In this document: positions 10,464 through 18,697 of the stretch, in pieces
How the letters are laid out: every line of letters begins with the position of its first letter
Position numbering within the stretch: position 1 is the first letter of the stretch
From: Anaerolineales bacterium UBA5797
GTDB taxonomy: Bacteria > Chloroflexota > Anaerolineae > Anaerolineales > Villigracilaceae
Reading direction: 5' to 3'
Length of the DNA: 64,000 bases
Assembly: GCA_002418205.1 (NCBI GenBank)
Contig: DIDP01000088.1
Location: 51,292-115,291 of the forward strand
Notes under the pieces: generated by a model
Told to the model about the DNA's origin: nothing
Seen by the model: the letters and a program-made list of their open reading frames with translations, nothing else
The model's database searches: none
Translations under genes and position numbers: made by a program

Positions 10464-11549
10464 TTATACAGGCTGAGGCGGCGCGACCGCGTTCATGATC
10501 GCGGTTGTGAAATCGGTCGGCGTGACGCCTGGTGATTGGATGTTCAAACGATAATATGCTTCCTCGATCTTGGACTTGAGCGTTTCGGGCGTGGCGGAGA
10601 CTCCACGCAGCGATTGCTCGAGCGCACCCAATGCGAAGACGGGAAGCAGCGTAAAGTCGCCAGAGAAGGAGATGTCGTCGATGCGTCCTTCATGCAAACG
10701 GGCGATGATGCGGATCAAACCGCCCTGTGACTTGAACGCTGTTTCGATGAGGTGTACATCCTGATGAATTTTCACACCCTGCTGACGGAGTTGTCCCTTT
10801 TGATACAACCACTCATCGGAGGTGAAGCGCGCGTCGATCTCTTTCGCCATCGCTTCTTCTTCGGCAGTCCATTCGCCTTCATAGACTTCCATCCCCAACG
10901 CTTCAGAGACCTTCTTCATATACAAGTCTTTGACCATTGCACGATCAGGCGTGGAACCAAGCTGCTCGGTCATCGTTGTCATGTAAGCTTCGAGCGACTC
11001 GAAGATCTTGTCGCGCATTTTCTCCGAAGGGACTTTCAACACCTGTGACATGGTCTTCTTGTCAAAGGTGTACATCAGACTGCCGACGAGAATTTCCGCA
11101 ATGCCCATCTGCGCCGCCCCTGTTCCGCCGATCTTTTTGCCTTCCACATGCACATCGTTGATGGGACGATGATTGGCATTGATGCCCAATTCCTGATATG
11201 TTGCCACAAGCGGATCGATATACAGCTTGAAGCGTTCTTCGAGCGAGGCGGGTAAATCTTCCTTGTGGAAGATCCATTGCGTGAAGAGTTGACCGCTATC
11301 CAAATACACCGCGCCGCCGCCGACCTCACGACGATAAACGGGCAGGTTATGCGCGGTGCAATAATCCAAATCCACTTCCTTTTGCATATCCTGATGATAG
11401 CCAATGGACACATACGGTCCATTCGGCGAGACCATGATGATCGTGTTAGGTGTATCTTCCTTCATCGCGTATCCGACCGCGTGATAAACGGTCTGCGAAC
11501 GCAGCGGGGATACGCCTTCCATATAAAGTAAGCGAATTCTTTTTGGCAT
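10464..11549 (-). CDS. Lipoate-protein ligase with C-terminal accessory domain (sLpl(AB)-like)
   Basis: A 361-residue ligase that would attach lipoate to the two neighbouring lipoate-binding proteins. The N-terminal catalytic domain has the LplA signature RREVGGGAVYLD (about 74-85) and the lysine-bearing segment VHVEGKKIGGTGAAQ (about 133-147). The C-terminal part (about 235-345), with DEWLYQKGQLRQQGVKIHQD and the following alpha/beta segment, matches the lipoate-ligase accessory domain, giving the full two-domain AB form. AGAGGAGAG lies just upstream of the ATG. Dedicated ligases of this type accompany lbpA in sulfur-oxidising sHdr loci; no lipoyl-synthase gene (lipS1/lipS2 or lipA) is visible in this window. 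Confidence 0.88.
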   Translation of the reverse strand: MPKRIRLLYMEGVSPLRSQTVYHAVGYAMKEDTPNTIIMVSPNGPYVSIGYHQDMQKEVDLDYCTAHNLPVYRREVGGGAVYLDSGQLFTQWIFHKEDLPASLEERFKLYIDPLVATYQELGINANHRPINDVHVEGKKIGGTGAAQMGIAEILVGSLMYTFDKKTMSQVLKVPSEKMRDKIFESLEAYMTTMTEQLGSTPDRAMVKDLYMKKVSEALGMEVYEGEWTAEEEAMAKEIDARFTSDEWLYQKGQLRQQGVKIHQDVHLIETAFKSQGGLIRIIARLHEGRIDDISFSGDFTLLPVFALGALEQSLRGVSATPETLKSKIEEAYYRLNIQSPGVTPTDFTTAIMNAVAPPQPV

Positions 11550-11572
11550 TGTTCTCTCCTCTAAGTCTTTTC

Positions 11573-11661
11573 GTCATTGCGAGCCGCGCTTTTGTTCGTT
11601 GCGGCGAAGCAATCTCCTTGATAATATAGAGATTGCTTCGGGCTGCCGCCCTCGCAATGAC
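11573..11661. repeat. Family-B palindromic repeat (GTCATTGCGAG type)
   Basis: GTCATTGCGAG ... GCGAAGCAATCTC at the left is mirrored by GAGATTGCTTCG ... CTCGCAATGAC at the right, making an imperfect palindrome of 89 bp between two genes. Related copies lie at 20653-20736 and 59633-59713, with a partial copy near 48398-48468. Confidence 0.85.
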
Positions 11662-11667
11662 ATATGA

Positions 11668-12114
11668 TCAATCAATACACCTCAAACAATTAACTTTTAA
11701 TTCCTGTATCCTTGCCTTGTATTTCTCGAATGCTTCGTCCCCTGTCACCAAGTGATCACGTTCCTCATCCAGATTCGTTGGCCGTACCTTTACCATCCAG
11801 CCATCGGTGTAAGGTTCTTTATTTGCCAACAATATATCTTTGGCAAAACCTGCTTCATTCGTCGCCACGATCTCACACGAGAACGGTGCAGGGAACGGTC
11901 CCACCCACTTGGCGGATTCAACGGTCGCCAGCGCCTTGCCTTGCTCTACTTTCTTGCCAATGTTCCGAAAACTGATCGCGGCGAATTTTCCGCAACGCGT
12001 TTGCGCCACATCGGTCATACCGAGAGTCGCGATATCCCCATCGAATCGAATCCACACATCGCGTTCGATGTCGTAGTACAGATCTTCGGGGATATCACAG
12101 GCGTAATAGATCAT
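11668..12114 (-). CDS. lbpA: Lipoate-binding protein, GcvH-like (LbpA type), second copy
   Basis: A 148-residue GcvH-fold protein. The predicted lipoyl-lysine is K69 in the hairpin VESAKWVGP. The segment NEAGFAKDILLANKEPYTDGW follows as in other GcvH-like proteins. No glycine-cleavage gene is nearby; neighbours are a lipoate ligase and sHdr genes, so it should act as the sulfur-carrying LbpA of the sHdr pathway and not in glycine cleavage. It differs strongly from the first copy and ends in a Cys pair (CLRCID) that the first copy lacks, so the two may have separate roles. Confidence 0.85.
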   Translation of the reverse strand: MIYYACDIPEDLYYDIERDVWIRFDGDIATLGMTDVAQTRCGKFAAISFRNIGKKVEQGKALATVESAKWVGPFPAPFSCEIVATNEAGFAKDILLANKEPYTDGWMVKVRPTNLDEERDHLVTGDEAFEKYKARIQELKVNCLRCID

Positions 12115-12133
12115 CTATTTTCAGAAGCAATCC

Positions 12134-12263
12134 GATGGTTGAGTAGGACGAGTGCTTTTCTCGTCTGTATCGAAACCATCAAGTAACAAGCTAACAATTT
12201 ATTCCTTGAAAAAATGGTGGTCTCGATATGCCCTTCGCTTTCGCTCAGGGCTACTCAACCACC
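12134..12263. repeat. Two family-A palindromic repeats between the lbpA genes
   Basis: The first copy spans 12134-12180 (GATGGTTGAGTAGG ... GTATCGAAACCATC). The second spans 12215-12263 (TGGTGGTCTCGATATG ... CTACTCAACCACC) and lies in the opposite orientation. Each can fold into a stem; together they fill the gap between the two lipoate-binding proteins. Confidence 0.85.
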
Positions 12264-12274
12264 AATTACTCTGG

Positions 12275-12712
12275 TTATTCAAAGCTTAGATTCTGTTCTT
12301 CCATGAACTTCTGATACGCGGCCACAGCGGCTTCGCCGGTCAACAACTCAGCGCTTTCGCCCTCCCAATTTTCGGGTTTGATCTTCACAAACCAGCCTTC
12401 ACCATATGGGTCTTCATTGATCAACGCAGGCTTGCCCTTCACCGCTTCGTTCACTTCCACGATCTCGCCCGTCACAGGCGAAGTGACAGGTCCCACCCAC
12501 TTGCCGCTTTCCAGCGTCCCCGCCGATTTTCCTTTTTGCACCTTGCGCCCCACATCCTTCGGCGTGACATTCACAATGCCCTTCGCCAAATTCTGCGCCA
12601 CATCGGTGATTCCGATCTTCACGGTACCGTCCGCTTCGAGTGTTGCCCAGGCGTGTTTCTCCACCCAATAGAAGCGGTCTTCAGGAATATTACATCCACG
12701 TACTGTTGCCAT
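12275..12712 (-). CDS. lbpA: Lipoate-binding protein, GcvH-like (LbpA type), first copy
   Basis: A 145-residue GcvH-fold carrier. The predicted lipoylated residue is K71 in LESGKWVGPVTSPVTGEIVEV, with the conserved NEDPYGEGWFVKIKP further on. It would carry sulfur-derived intermediates on its lipoyl group as substrate of the sHdr complex. AAAGGAG lies upstream of the start. It is the more GcvH-like of the two copies and probably the canonical LbpA. Confidence 0.87.
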   Translation of the reverse strand: MATVRGCNIPEDRFYWVEKHAWATLEADGTVKIGITDVAQNLAKGIVNVTPKDVGRKVQKGKSAGTLESGKWVGPVTSPVTGEIVEVNEAVKGKPALINEDPYGEGWFVKIKPENWEGESAELLTGEAAVAAYQKFMEEQNLSFE

Positions 12713-12733
12713 GTTATTCTCCTTTGTTATCTC

Positions 12734-12863
12734 CGTTGGTCGAGTAGCCGCGCTCTTGTTCTTTGCGGCGTATCGAGACCAACGCTTTCATGTAAACAAA
12801 ACATTTCTTGAAACTGGTGGTCTCGATACGACACTCGCTGCCGCTCGTGTCTACTCGACCACC
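12734..12863. repeat. Pair of family-A palindromic repeats; one supplies a stop codon
   Basis: One copy at 12734-12784 (GTTGGTCGAGTAG ... CGTATCGAGACCAAC) and one in opposite orientation at 12815-12863 (GGTGGTCTCGATACG ... CTACTCGACCACC). Read on the minus strand, the second begins GGTGGTCGAGTAG and provides the last codons and TAG stop of the zinc-finger gene. Confidence 0.87.
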
Positions 12864-13141
12864 GTGCCTAAGTTATGTTCACCTTGAAGGTGATACAAAA
12901 GTAAGTCAAAAACGACCAATCGAATCTCGTACTCATATTCTGACACAAAATTCGGGTCACGGCGCGCCTTCTTTGTAACCTGCTCATAATTCGCGCCGCA
13001 CACAGGACACGTAATGATATAGAACGTATGCCCTGTAAATTCATCCACTCGCGTGTCCAATGTGTCACCATGACTCTCCGCCAGATGATCGTGGACTTCG
13101 GAACGTTTACCGCTAAATTCGCAATACGGACAATTGAACAT
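12851..13141 (-). CDS. Small zinc-finger protein of the sulfur locus
   Basis: A 96-residue protein starting MFNCPYCEFSGKRSEVHDHLAESHGD, a C-x2-C ... H-x4-H finger (residues 4-24). A second unit CPVCGAN (about 45-51) has a possible His partner near H84. The rest is acidic and helical. I do not recognise a named family. It sits between the EMO-like gene and the lipoate-binding proteins on the same strand, so it is likely co-expressed with them; a metal-binding accessory or regulatory role is only a guess. Its C-terminal Val-Val-Glu-stop is encoded by an interspersed repeat, so the original C-terminus may have been different. Confidence 0.65.
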   Translation of the reverse strand: MFNCPYCEFSGKRSEVHDHLAESHGDTLDTRVDEFTGHTFYIITCPVCGANYEQVTKKARRDPNFVSEYEYEIRLVVFDLLLYHLQGEHNLGTVVE

Positions 13142-13142
13142 C

Positions 13143-13213
13143 TTGGTTTCGATACGGCGGCGGTGGTCGAGTGGACGAAGTCTGTATCGAGACCCCGCCG
13201 CCTACTCAACCAA
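13143..13213. repeat. Nested family-A repeats (one copy inside another)
   Basis: An outer element reads TTGGTTTCGATACGGCGG ... CCGCCTACTCAACCAA. Within it lies a complete inner element at 13162-13194, GGTGGTCGAGTGG ... GTATCGAGACC. The arrangement looks like insertion of one repeat into the loop of another, immediately upstream of the zinc-finger start codon. Confidence 0.8.
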
Positions 13214-13223
13214 CGGCTCTATC

Positions 13224-15308
13224 TTAAGCCGGAACTGCCTCAGCGACTTTAGGCTCTTCCACACCGACAGCTTCCGCGATCAACTGAATGATGTCGCGGA
13301 CTTCGATCTTGCCTTCGTTTCCAGTCGTCTTGACCGCATCGGAGTACATGATCATATCCTTCGGGCAGGTGACAATGAAGAGCTGAGCCTTGCCACTTGC
13401 ACCTTCACCAAATGTAGTCAACGCCTCCTTGATGCGATTCTCGGCAGGGCGTTCACCCGGAGCCACCTTGCCCATCCAGATCTGACCGCCGCCTGCGCCA
13501 CAGCAGAACGAATTCTCGCAATTGCGCGGCATTTCAATAAATTCCACGCCAAGCAACCCAAGCAACTTGCGGGGGGCAGTGAAACCGCCATTGTAGCGAC
13601 CGAGATAACACGGGTCATGGAACGTCACTTTGTAATGTGACAGCTTATTCTTGACCGTCAACTTGCCTTCTTCAAACAGACGAAGCAATGTTACGGTGTA
13701 GTGTTTGACCTCCCATTGACTACCAAATTGTGGATATTCATTCTTGAGCGTGTTGAAGGAATGCGGGTCAGTGGTGACAATGCGTTGGAATTGTGCCTTG
13801 CCAAACGCAGCCATATTCTGTTCAACCAACTGCTCGAACAAACCTTCTTCACCCACGCGCCGTACGTCATTGCCTGCGTTGGATTCTTCCTTGTACATGA
13901 TGCCGAAATCCAAACCAGCCTGATTGAAAATCCGAGCGACCATCTTGGTATTTGGCACAACACGCTCATCAAACGATGCGGTATCTCCGACGAACCATAA
14001 ATGTTCAACAGGTTCGGCAGTCGCATCCTTGACAGGGAATTCCATATCCTTTGCCCATTTGCCGCGCAGACGTTTGCCTTTACTCATCCAATTGCCGTTC
14101 GTGGCAAGGGATTGCAGCGCATTCTGCACGCCGCTGTCGAGTTCCGCACCATCGATCAACATGCGGCGGCGGATGTCAACGATGTCTGCCATTGGTTCAT
14201 TGCCAACGGGACAGACACGCACACATGCATAACACGTGGTGCAAGACCAGACAGCCTCAGGGGAGATCACAGTTTCAGTAAGCGGAAGCAGGAGTCGGTC
14301 GGGGTGAGAACCGAAGGTTGCTTCCTTGAGGAGATAACGTTTGTTCACCTCCAAAGCGGATGGCGAAAGCGGACGTCCCTGGAAATTCGCAGGACAGACA
14401 TCCTGACAACGATTGCATTGCACGCAGGCATACGCATCCAGCACGCGAGTCCAGGCGAGATCGTGGATATGCTTGGCACCTGGATCGTGATGATTGCCGT
14501 TCAGAACCTTGAGCGGAACGGCAGGATCAAGCTGCCCACGCGGATTTTGCTTGGCAAGCCCAAGATTGATGGGCGACATAAAAAAGTGCGTATGCTTGCT
14601 GCGGGAGAGATACGGGATGATGAACATCACCCAACCGAGACTGATCCACCACGCAACATGCACACCCGTTTGCGACGCGCCAAAAATGCTGTTGAGAAAA
14701 CTCGCGACGGGCATGAACGGATCAGGACCTTCGTTGAGGCGGAACGCCTGCGTCATCAGATGCGCGCTGACATGCATGACCACGAACACATCCACGGTAA
14801 GCGAGTCACTGTTTTGCGCGCCTGCTTTAACTTTTTCATTGAGCAGAACATTATCGCGATACATGAGCGCCTTATCCTTGGTGATGAAACGTCGCACAAA
14901 GAATACCGTGATGGCGATCAGCAAAAATCCACTCATCACATCAGAGATCAGGTTGAACGCATTGACGAGTCCCGTTGGCGCGTTGGAGAGATTCTTTCCG
15001 CCGTAAATCAACTCAAAACCTGGAACGAATCCTTCAAGCACATCGATAAGATTTACAAACGCGTACGTAATGAGACCGAAGAACAGTCCCATGTGAATGG
15101 CACTTAATCCCTTGCGTGCTTTGAAAATGGTCCGCTGGAATAAAACTGTTATGGCGGCTTTGACGAGATTGATGGGAACGTTCTTCAACTCGGGCGCAGA
15201 CCGTCCCTTGCGAATCGAGTCGAAGATGGTCTTGAAGCCATGATAAGTGAACCCCACCGATGTCAAAGCCAGGATGATAAAGATGATTTTTTCAACGGTT
15301 GTGAGCAA
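13224..15308 (-). CDS. Membrane-bound ETF:quinone oxidoreductase, EMO/HdrD-like FeS protein
   Basis: About 694 residues if started at the TTG at 15308, which has GGGAGG at good spacing. A GTG eleven codons upstream lies inside a palindromic repeat and is less likely. The N-terminal third has about five membrane helices with an NarI/HdrE-like haem-binding look (FTYHGFKTIFDSI, LSAIHMGLFFGLITYAF, VVMHVSAHLMTQAF). Two [4Fe-4S] sites follow: CVQCNRCQDVCP (near 300) and CTTCYACVRVCP (near 370). The C-terminal CCG domain has HDPCYLGRYNG ... NSFCCGAGGGQIW. The first CCG half lacks its cysteines (MYKEESNAGNDVRR). With etfA and etfB next to it, it should move electrons from ETF to quinone, as described for EMO proteins. 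Confidence 0.85.
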   Translation of the reverse strand: MLTTVEKIIFIILALTSVGFTYHGFKTIFDSIRKGRSAPELKNVPINLVKAAITVLFQRTIFKARKGLSAIHMGLFFGLITYAFVNLIDVLEGFVPGFELIYGGKNLSNAPTGLVNAFNLISDVMSGFLLIAITVFFVRRFITKDKALMYRDNVLLNEKVKAGAQNSDSLTVDVFVVMHVSAHLMTQAFRLNEGPDPFMPVASFLNSIFGASQTGVHVAWWISLGWVMFIIPYLSRSKHTHFFMSPINLGLAKQNPRGQLDPAVPLKVLNGNHHDPGAKHIHDLAWTRVLDAYACVQCNRCQDVCPANFQGRPLSPSALEVNKRYLLKEATFGSHPDRLLLPLTETVISPEAVWSCTTCYACVRVCPVGNEPMADIVDIRRRMLIDGAELDSGVQNALQSLATNGNWMSKGKRLRGKWAKDMEFPVKDATAEPVEHLWFVGDTASFDERVVPNTKMVARIFNQAGLDFGIMYKEESNAGNDVRRVGEEGLFEQLVEQNMAAFGKAQFQRIVTTDPHSFNTLKNEYPQFGSQWEVKHYTVTLLRLFEEGKLTVKNKLSHYKVTFHDPCYLGRYNGGFTAPRKLLGLLGVEFIEMPRNCENSFCCGAGGGQIWMGKVAPGERPAENRIKEALTTFGEGASGKAQLFIVTCPKDMIMYSDAVKTTGNEGKIEVRDIIQLIAEAVGVEEPKVAEAVPA

Positions 15309-15325
15309 CGTACCCTCCCGAAACT

Positions 15326-15391
15326 CTAACCACTGAGTCACGGAGACACAGAGTTTTTAAATTCTCCGTGACTCAGTGTCTCCGTGGTTAG
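15326..15391. repeat. Palindromic repeat between etfA and the EMO gene
   Basis: CTAACCACTGAGTCACGGAG ... at the left is mirrored by CTCCGTGACTCAGTGTCTCC and GTGGTTAG at the right, with an A/T-rich centre. A related degenerate copy is at 10374-10432. A family distinct from the GTCGAGTAG repeats. Confidence 0.85.
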
Positions 15392-15396
15392 TATTT

Positions 15397-16344
15397 TTAC
15401 AGCAATTCAAGCATTTCTTCAGCTACTTCAAACAGATCTGCCGTTGCACCATAATGCGCCACATTGAAGATCGGCGCTTTCTTATCGGTGTTGACCGCGA
15501 TGATCAACTCGGCACTCTTCATACCTTCGAGATGTTCAGGCGCACCCGAGATGCCGAGCATGAGATACATCTTCGGCTTGACCTTCAAACCCGATTTACC
15601 AACCTGACGTGTGCGCGGCAGCCAGCCCGCATCCACCACAGGGCGCGAACACGACAACGCCGCACCAAGTTTTTCCGCCAACTCTTCGGCGAGTTCGATG
15701 TTCTCTTTTCCACCGATGCCACGCCCAACAGAAACCAACTTGGTCTGAGCAGTGATATCCACATCGCCACCAGCAGGTTTGATGGCTTCGACGAATTTCA
15801 CTTTCAACGAACCCAGGTCAACTGGTGTAGCTGTGACTGTTGCAACGGTCGAGCCTTGACCCGCTTCGGCAGGGAAAGAACCCGCCAGACACGCGACGAT
15901 TGCCATGTCACCTTCGAGCACGACTTCTGCAGTCAACTTGCCGCCGTACACCTGACTGCTCACCACCAATGCGCCATCCTCCACGCATACATCTTTTGCA
16001 TACGCCGCGCACGGAGCGCCTGTTCGTGCGGAGAGCCATGCTGCAATGTCCATGCCAGTGATGGTCCAGCCGATCAATACAACCTTCGGTGATTTTTCCT
16101 TGACCAATGCTTCGATGACTTTCCCATATGCTTCGGGATTGAAGTTTGACAGCGCCGCATCGTCCACATGGATTGTTGCATCGGACGCGAACACATACGC
16201 ATCGACTCCGCCTCCGACCACGACGGCAACTGCCTGCCCACCCAAAGCGGATGCCAACTCCCTGGCTTTTCCCATCATTTCAAACGACACATCGGAGAAC
16301 TTTCCATCCATGTGTTCGGTGATTACAAAGACATCATTGCTCAT
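15397..16344 (-). CDS. etfA: Electron transfer flavoprotein alpha subunit
   Basis: A 315-residue EtfA. The C-terminal FAD domain is clear: CSRPVVDAGWLPRTRQVGKS, KPKMYLMLGISGAPEHLEGM and AVNTDKKAPIFNVAHYGATAD. It pairs with EtfB, encoded immediately upstream. In this locus ETF should accept electrons released by the sHdr reaction and pass them to the EMO-like membrane protein encoded next. GAGGAGAT lies before the ATG. Family repeats separate it from etfB, a 139-bp gap that is unusually wide for an etf pair. Confidence 0.95.
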   Translation of the reverse strand: MSNDVFVITEHMDGKFSDVSFEMMGKARELASALGGQAVAVVVGGGVDAYVFASDATIHVDDAALSNFNPEAYGKVIEALVKEKSPKVVLIGWTITGMDIAAWLSARTGAPCAAYAKDVCVEDGALVVSSQVYGGKLTAEVVLEGDMAIVACLAGSFPAEAGQGSTVATVTATPVDLGSLKVKFVEAIKPAGGDVDITAQTKLVSVGRGIGGKENIELAEELAEKLGAALSCSRPVVDAGWLPRTRQVGKSGLKVKPKMYLMLGISGAPEHLEGMKSAELIIAVNTDKKAPIFNVAHYGATADLFEVAEEMLELL

Positions 16345-16365
16345 GTTATCTCCTCATTATGAACT

Positions 16366-16480
16366 GCTGGTCGAGTAGCGAGCGCTCTTTGCGAGCGTAT
16401 CGAGACCAGCACGTTTCATGGAAGTAAGTATTTACCAATTAGTGGTGGTCTCGATACGGACCCCGTCCTACTCGACCACC
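16366..16480. repeat. Two family-A palindromic repeats between etfB and etfA
   Basis: Copies at 16366-16410 (GCTGGTCGAGTAG ... CGTATCGAGACCAGC) and 16443-16480 (TGGTGGTCTCGATACGG ... CTACTCGACCACC), in opposite orientations. The second ends three bases from the etfB stop codon. Confidence 0.88.
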
Positions 16481-16483
16481 GAA

Positions 16484-17239
16484 TTATGCCAATCCCTTGC
16501 TCTTTATCAACTCAACGATCTTCGCCGCCACTTCCTTCGACGACCCCTCGATCATCTCAGCATGACCCGTCACCACAGGCGGTGCCATCTTCTTGAACGA
16601 CAGCCTGCCACTGGCATCCCCTGACGGCTCGACCTTGTCAATGGTTGCGGTCTGTGCGATCTGGCGGACTTTGCTGATTGGTGCGTATCGCGGAGGCTTG
16701 GGAGCCGCTTGAATCCCAGCCACGAACGGCAAGCCAACGGAATACTTCGCGCCCGCGCCGCCTGCAAATTCCTTGACTACCATTGCAGAGCCATCTGATG
16801 CTTCAACACTGCTTGTCCCGCCGATGTATGGCATATCGAGATACGCGGCAAGGATCGGTCCGATCTGACCGTCAATGTCGTTCGAAGCCTGAACACCGGC
16901 AAAAACCATATCAGGCGACATACCCTTGATGGCTTCTGCCAGCCATTTGGCTTGCATGTGTGAGTCGGCGCCAGGTTCATCGGCTGTGATCTTCACAGCT
17001 TTGTCTGCGCCTTTTGCCAATGCAAGATGAAGAGCGTTATCCAACTCTTCGATCAAGTCCACCCCGATCACGGTTACCGTCCCTCCGACAGCTTCCTTGA
17101 TCAACACCGCCTGCTCAATGGACTGCTCGTCCCATTCGTTCATCACGAAATCGACCGAGTCAAAGTCCACGTTATTGCCGCTGACAGGGAGGTCATCGGC
17201 AATGCTGGGGATGTGTTTGATTGCTACGACTATGTTCAT
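16484..17239 (-). CDS. etfB: Electron transfer flavoprotein beta subunit
   Basis: A 251-residue EtfB: MNIVVAIKHIPSIADDLPV, then NEWDEQSIEQAVLIKE, ALAKGADKAVKI and MVFAGVQASNDIDGQIGPIL are typical of the AMP-binding beta subunit. It forms the ETF heterodimer with the next gene product. AGGAGAGAA precedes the ATG. Its position directly downstream of the HdrD-like gene ties it to the sHdr electron output. Confidence 0.95.
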   Translation of the reverse strand: MNIVVAIKHIPSIADDLPVSGNNVDFDSVDFVMNEWDEQSIEQAVLIKEAVGGTVTVIGVDLIEELDNALHLALAKGADKAVKITADEPGADSHMQAKWLAEAIKGMSPDMVFAGVQASNDIDGQIGPILAAYLDMPYIGGTSSVEASDGSAMVVKEFAGGAGAKYSVGLPFVAGIQAAPKPPRYAPISKVRQIAQTATIDKVEPSGDASGRLSFKKMAPPVVTGHAEMIEGSSKEVAAKIVELIKSKGLA

Positions 17240-17267
17240 TCAGTTCTCTCCTATTACATTTCATCTC

Positions 17268-17376
17268 GGTGGTCGAGTAGGGCGAAGCCCGTATCGAGAC
17301 CACAAATATCATGTCTACTTGTCATTACTGGTTTCGATACGCCCTTCGCAACGAACGCTCAACCCTACTCAACCAG
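17268..17376. repeat. Two family-A palindromic repeats upstream of etfB
   Basis: Copies at 17268-17302 (GGTGGTCGAGTAGG ... CGTATCGAGACCAC) and 17328-17376 (CTGGTTTCGATACG ... CTACTCAACCAG), in opposite orientations, filling the gap to the HdrD-like gene. Confidence 0.88.
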
Positions 17377-17386
17377 CGATATTCCT

Positions 17387-18667
17387 CTACTCGCCTCTCA
17401 TCGACTTATCCAGAAGTTCCAAAATATCCAGCACACCGACATGCTCATTGCCCGTGGATTTAACCGCATCCTCGAAACGTGAAACTTCAAACGGACAGGC
17501 TACTGCCAGCACATCTGCGCCTGTGGAAGCGGCTTCCATCGCGCGTTTTTCAGAGAGGCGCATGGTGGTGTGCTTGGCTGTGAAAGAGTCCATCCACATG
17601 CCGCCGCCACCGCCGCCGCAGCAATATCCGTTTTGACGATTGCGTGCCATCTCGACCAATTCCACGCCAGGGATGGCTTCGAGCAGTTGACGCGGCGCTT
17701 CATATTCGCCGTTGTGACGCCCGAGATAGCATGGATCGTGATAGGTGATCTTCTTGTTGACGGGATGTTTGAGCAACGGTTTGAGTTGATCCAAATGACG
17801 AGCCAGGAAGGTTGTGTAATGAACAACAGGTCGTTCAAACCCATATTTGGGATACACGTTCTTGAAAGCATTCAACTCATGCGGACCTGTGACGACCAAT
17901 TCGTCCCATTCATATTTGTTGAAGGTTTCAATGTTATGTTCAGCCATCATCTCGAAAAGACCCTTCTCGCCAGCCAAGCGCTGGGAGTCGGCGTCATCTT
18001 TTTCTTCCTTACCAAGAACCGCAAAGTCAATTCCAAGGGCGGTGAAGATACGAGCGGCGGCAGATGCTGCGTCAATGCCGCGTGGATGATAGGAAGGATA
18101 CGAACCCACATACCAAAGCACGTTCACTTTGCGACCAAGGTCTTTCATGATGGGAACTTCCACACCTGATTCCTTGATCCATGCATCGCGTTTGCGCTGA
18201 GGCTGTCCAAGCGGATTGCCTGACTTGGCGGTGTTCTCGAATGCCTGTTGTAGCTCCGCAGGCACGAACTTGCCATCAAGGATCGCCTGCTCGCGCGCGG
18301 CAGGCATGATCTTGACCATGTTCACTTCTTTAGGGCACACACGCAGACAGTTGGCACAAGTGGTGCACAGCCAAAGCTCGGATGCTTCGGTCAGGTCAAG
18401 ACCCGTTTGGGCGTAACGATATAACTTGCGTGGACCGTAGTTACCGACCACATCCACGGGGCAGACAGCGACGCACTTGGCGCACTGATAACAATTCGCA
18501 AATGATTCCGCATCGGGAATGTCCGCGATCTTTTCGATCAGTTCGGGCGTGTACTCGAAGATCGTCCGCTGTTCGAACATGCGGTTCCAGTGACCTGAAA
18601 CATCCACCCCGTCCATAATAATATGTTCTTTTTCGATCGCTTTTGCTTTTTCGTATTTGACCGTCAT
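17387..18667 (-). CDS. Fused sHdrC2-sHdrB2 / HdrD-like FeS protein
   Basis: A 426-residue protein joining an HdrC-like ferredoxin part to an HdrB-like CCG part. Two [4Fe-4S] sites: C59, C62, C65, C69 (CYQCAKCVAVCP) and C101, C104, C107, C111 (CTTCANCLRVCP). The C-terminal CCG domain has HDPCYLGRHNGEYEAPRQ, then NGYCCGGGGGGMW near 350 and a distal VACPFE. The first CCG half has lost its cysteines (FAVLGKEEKDDADSQR). It parallels the soluble part of the EMO-like protein and looks like a paralogue. In classical sHdr loci the C2 and B2 subunits are separate genes after the hypothetical gene; this gene holds the same position, followed by etfBA. Role: electron transfer between the sHdr core and ETF (inference). 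Confidence 0.83.
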   Translation of the reverse strand: MTVKYEKAKAIEKEHIIMDGVDVSGHWNRMFEQRTIFEYTPELIEKIADIPDAESFANCYQCAKCVAVCPVDVVGNYGPRKLYRYAQTGLDLTEASELWLCTTCANCLRVCPKEVNMVKIMPAAREQAILDGKFVPAELQQAFENTAKSGNPLGQPQRKRDAWIKESGVEVPIMKDLGRKVNVLWYVGSYPSYHPRGIDAASAAARIFTALGIDFAVLGKEEKDDADSQRLAGEKGLFEMMAEHNIETFNKYEWDELVVTGPHELNAFKNVYPKYGFERPVVHYTTFLARHLDQLKPLLKHPVNKKITYHDPCYLGRHNGEYEAPRQLLEAIPGVELVEMARNRQNGYCCGGGGGGMWMDSFTAKHTTMRLSEKRAMEAASTGADVLAVACPFEVSRFEDAVKSTGNEHVGVLDILELLDKSMRGE

Positions 18668-18697
18668 TAGAAGTGGTCTCCTGTTTTATTCCAATTC

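Noticed and set aside
11668..12712. Lipoyl carriers read as glycine-cleavage H proteins
   Set aside because: No gcvT or gcvP genes; neighbours are a dedicated lipoate ligase and sHdr subunits.
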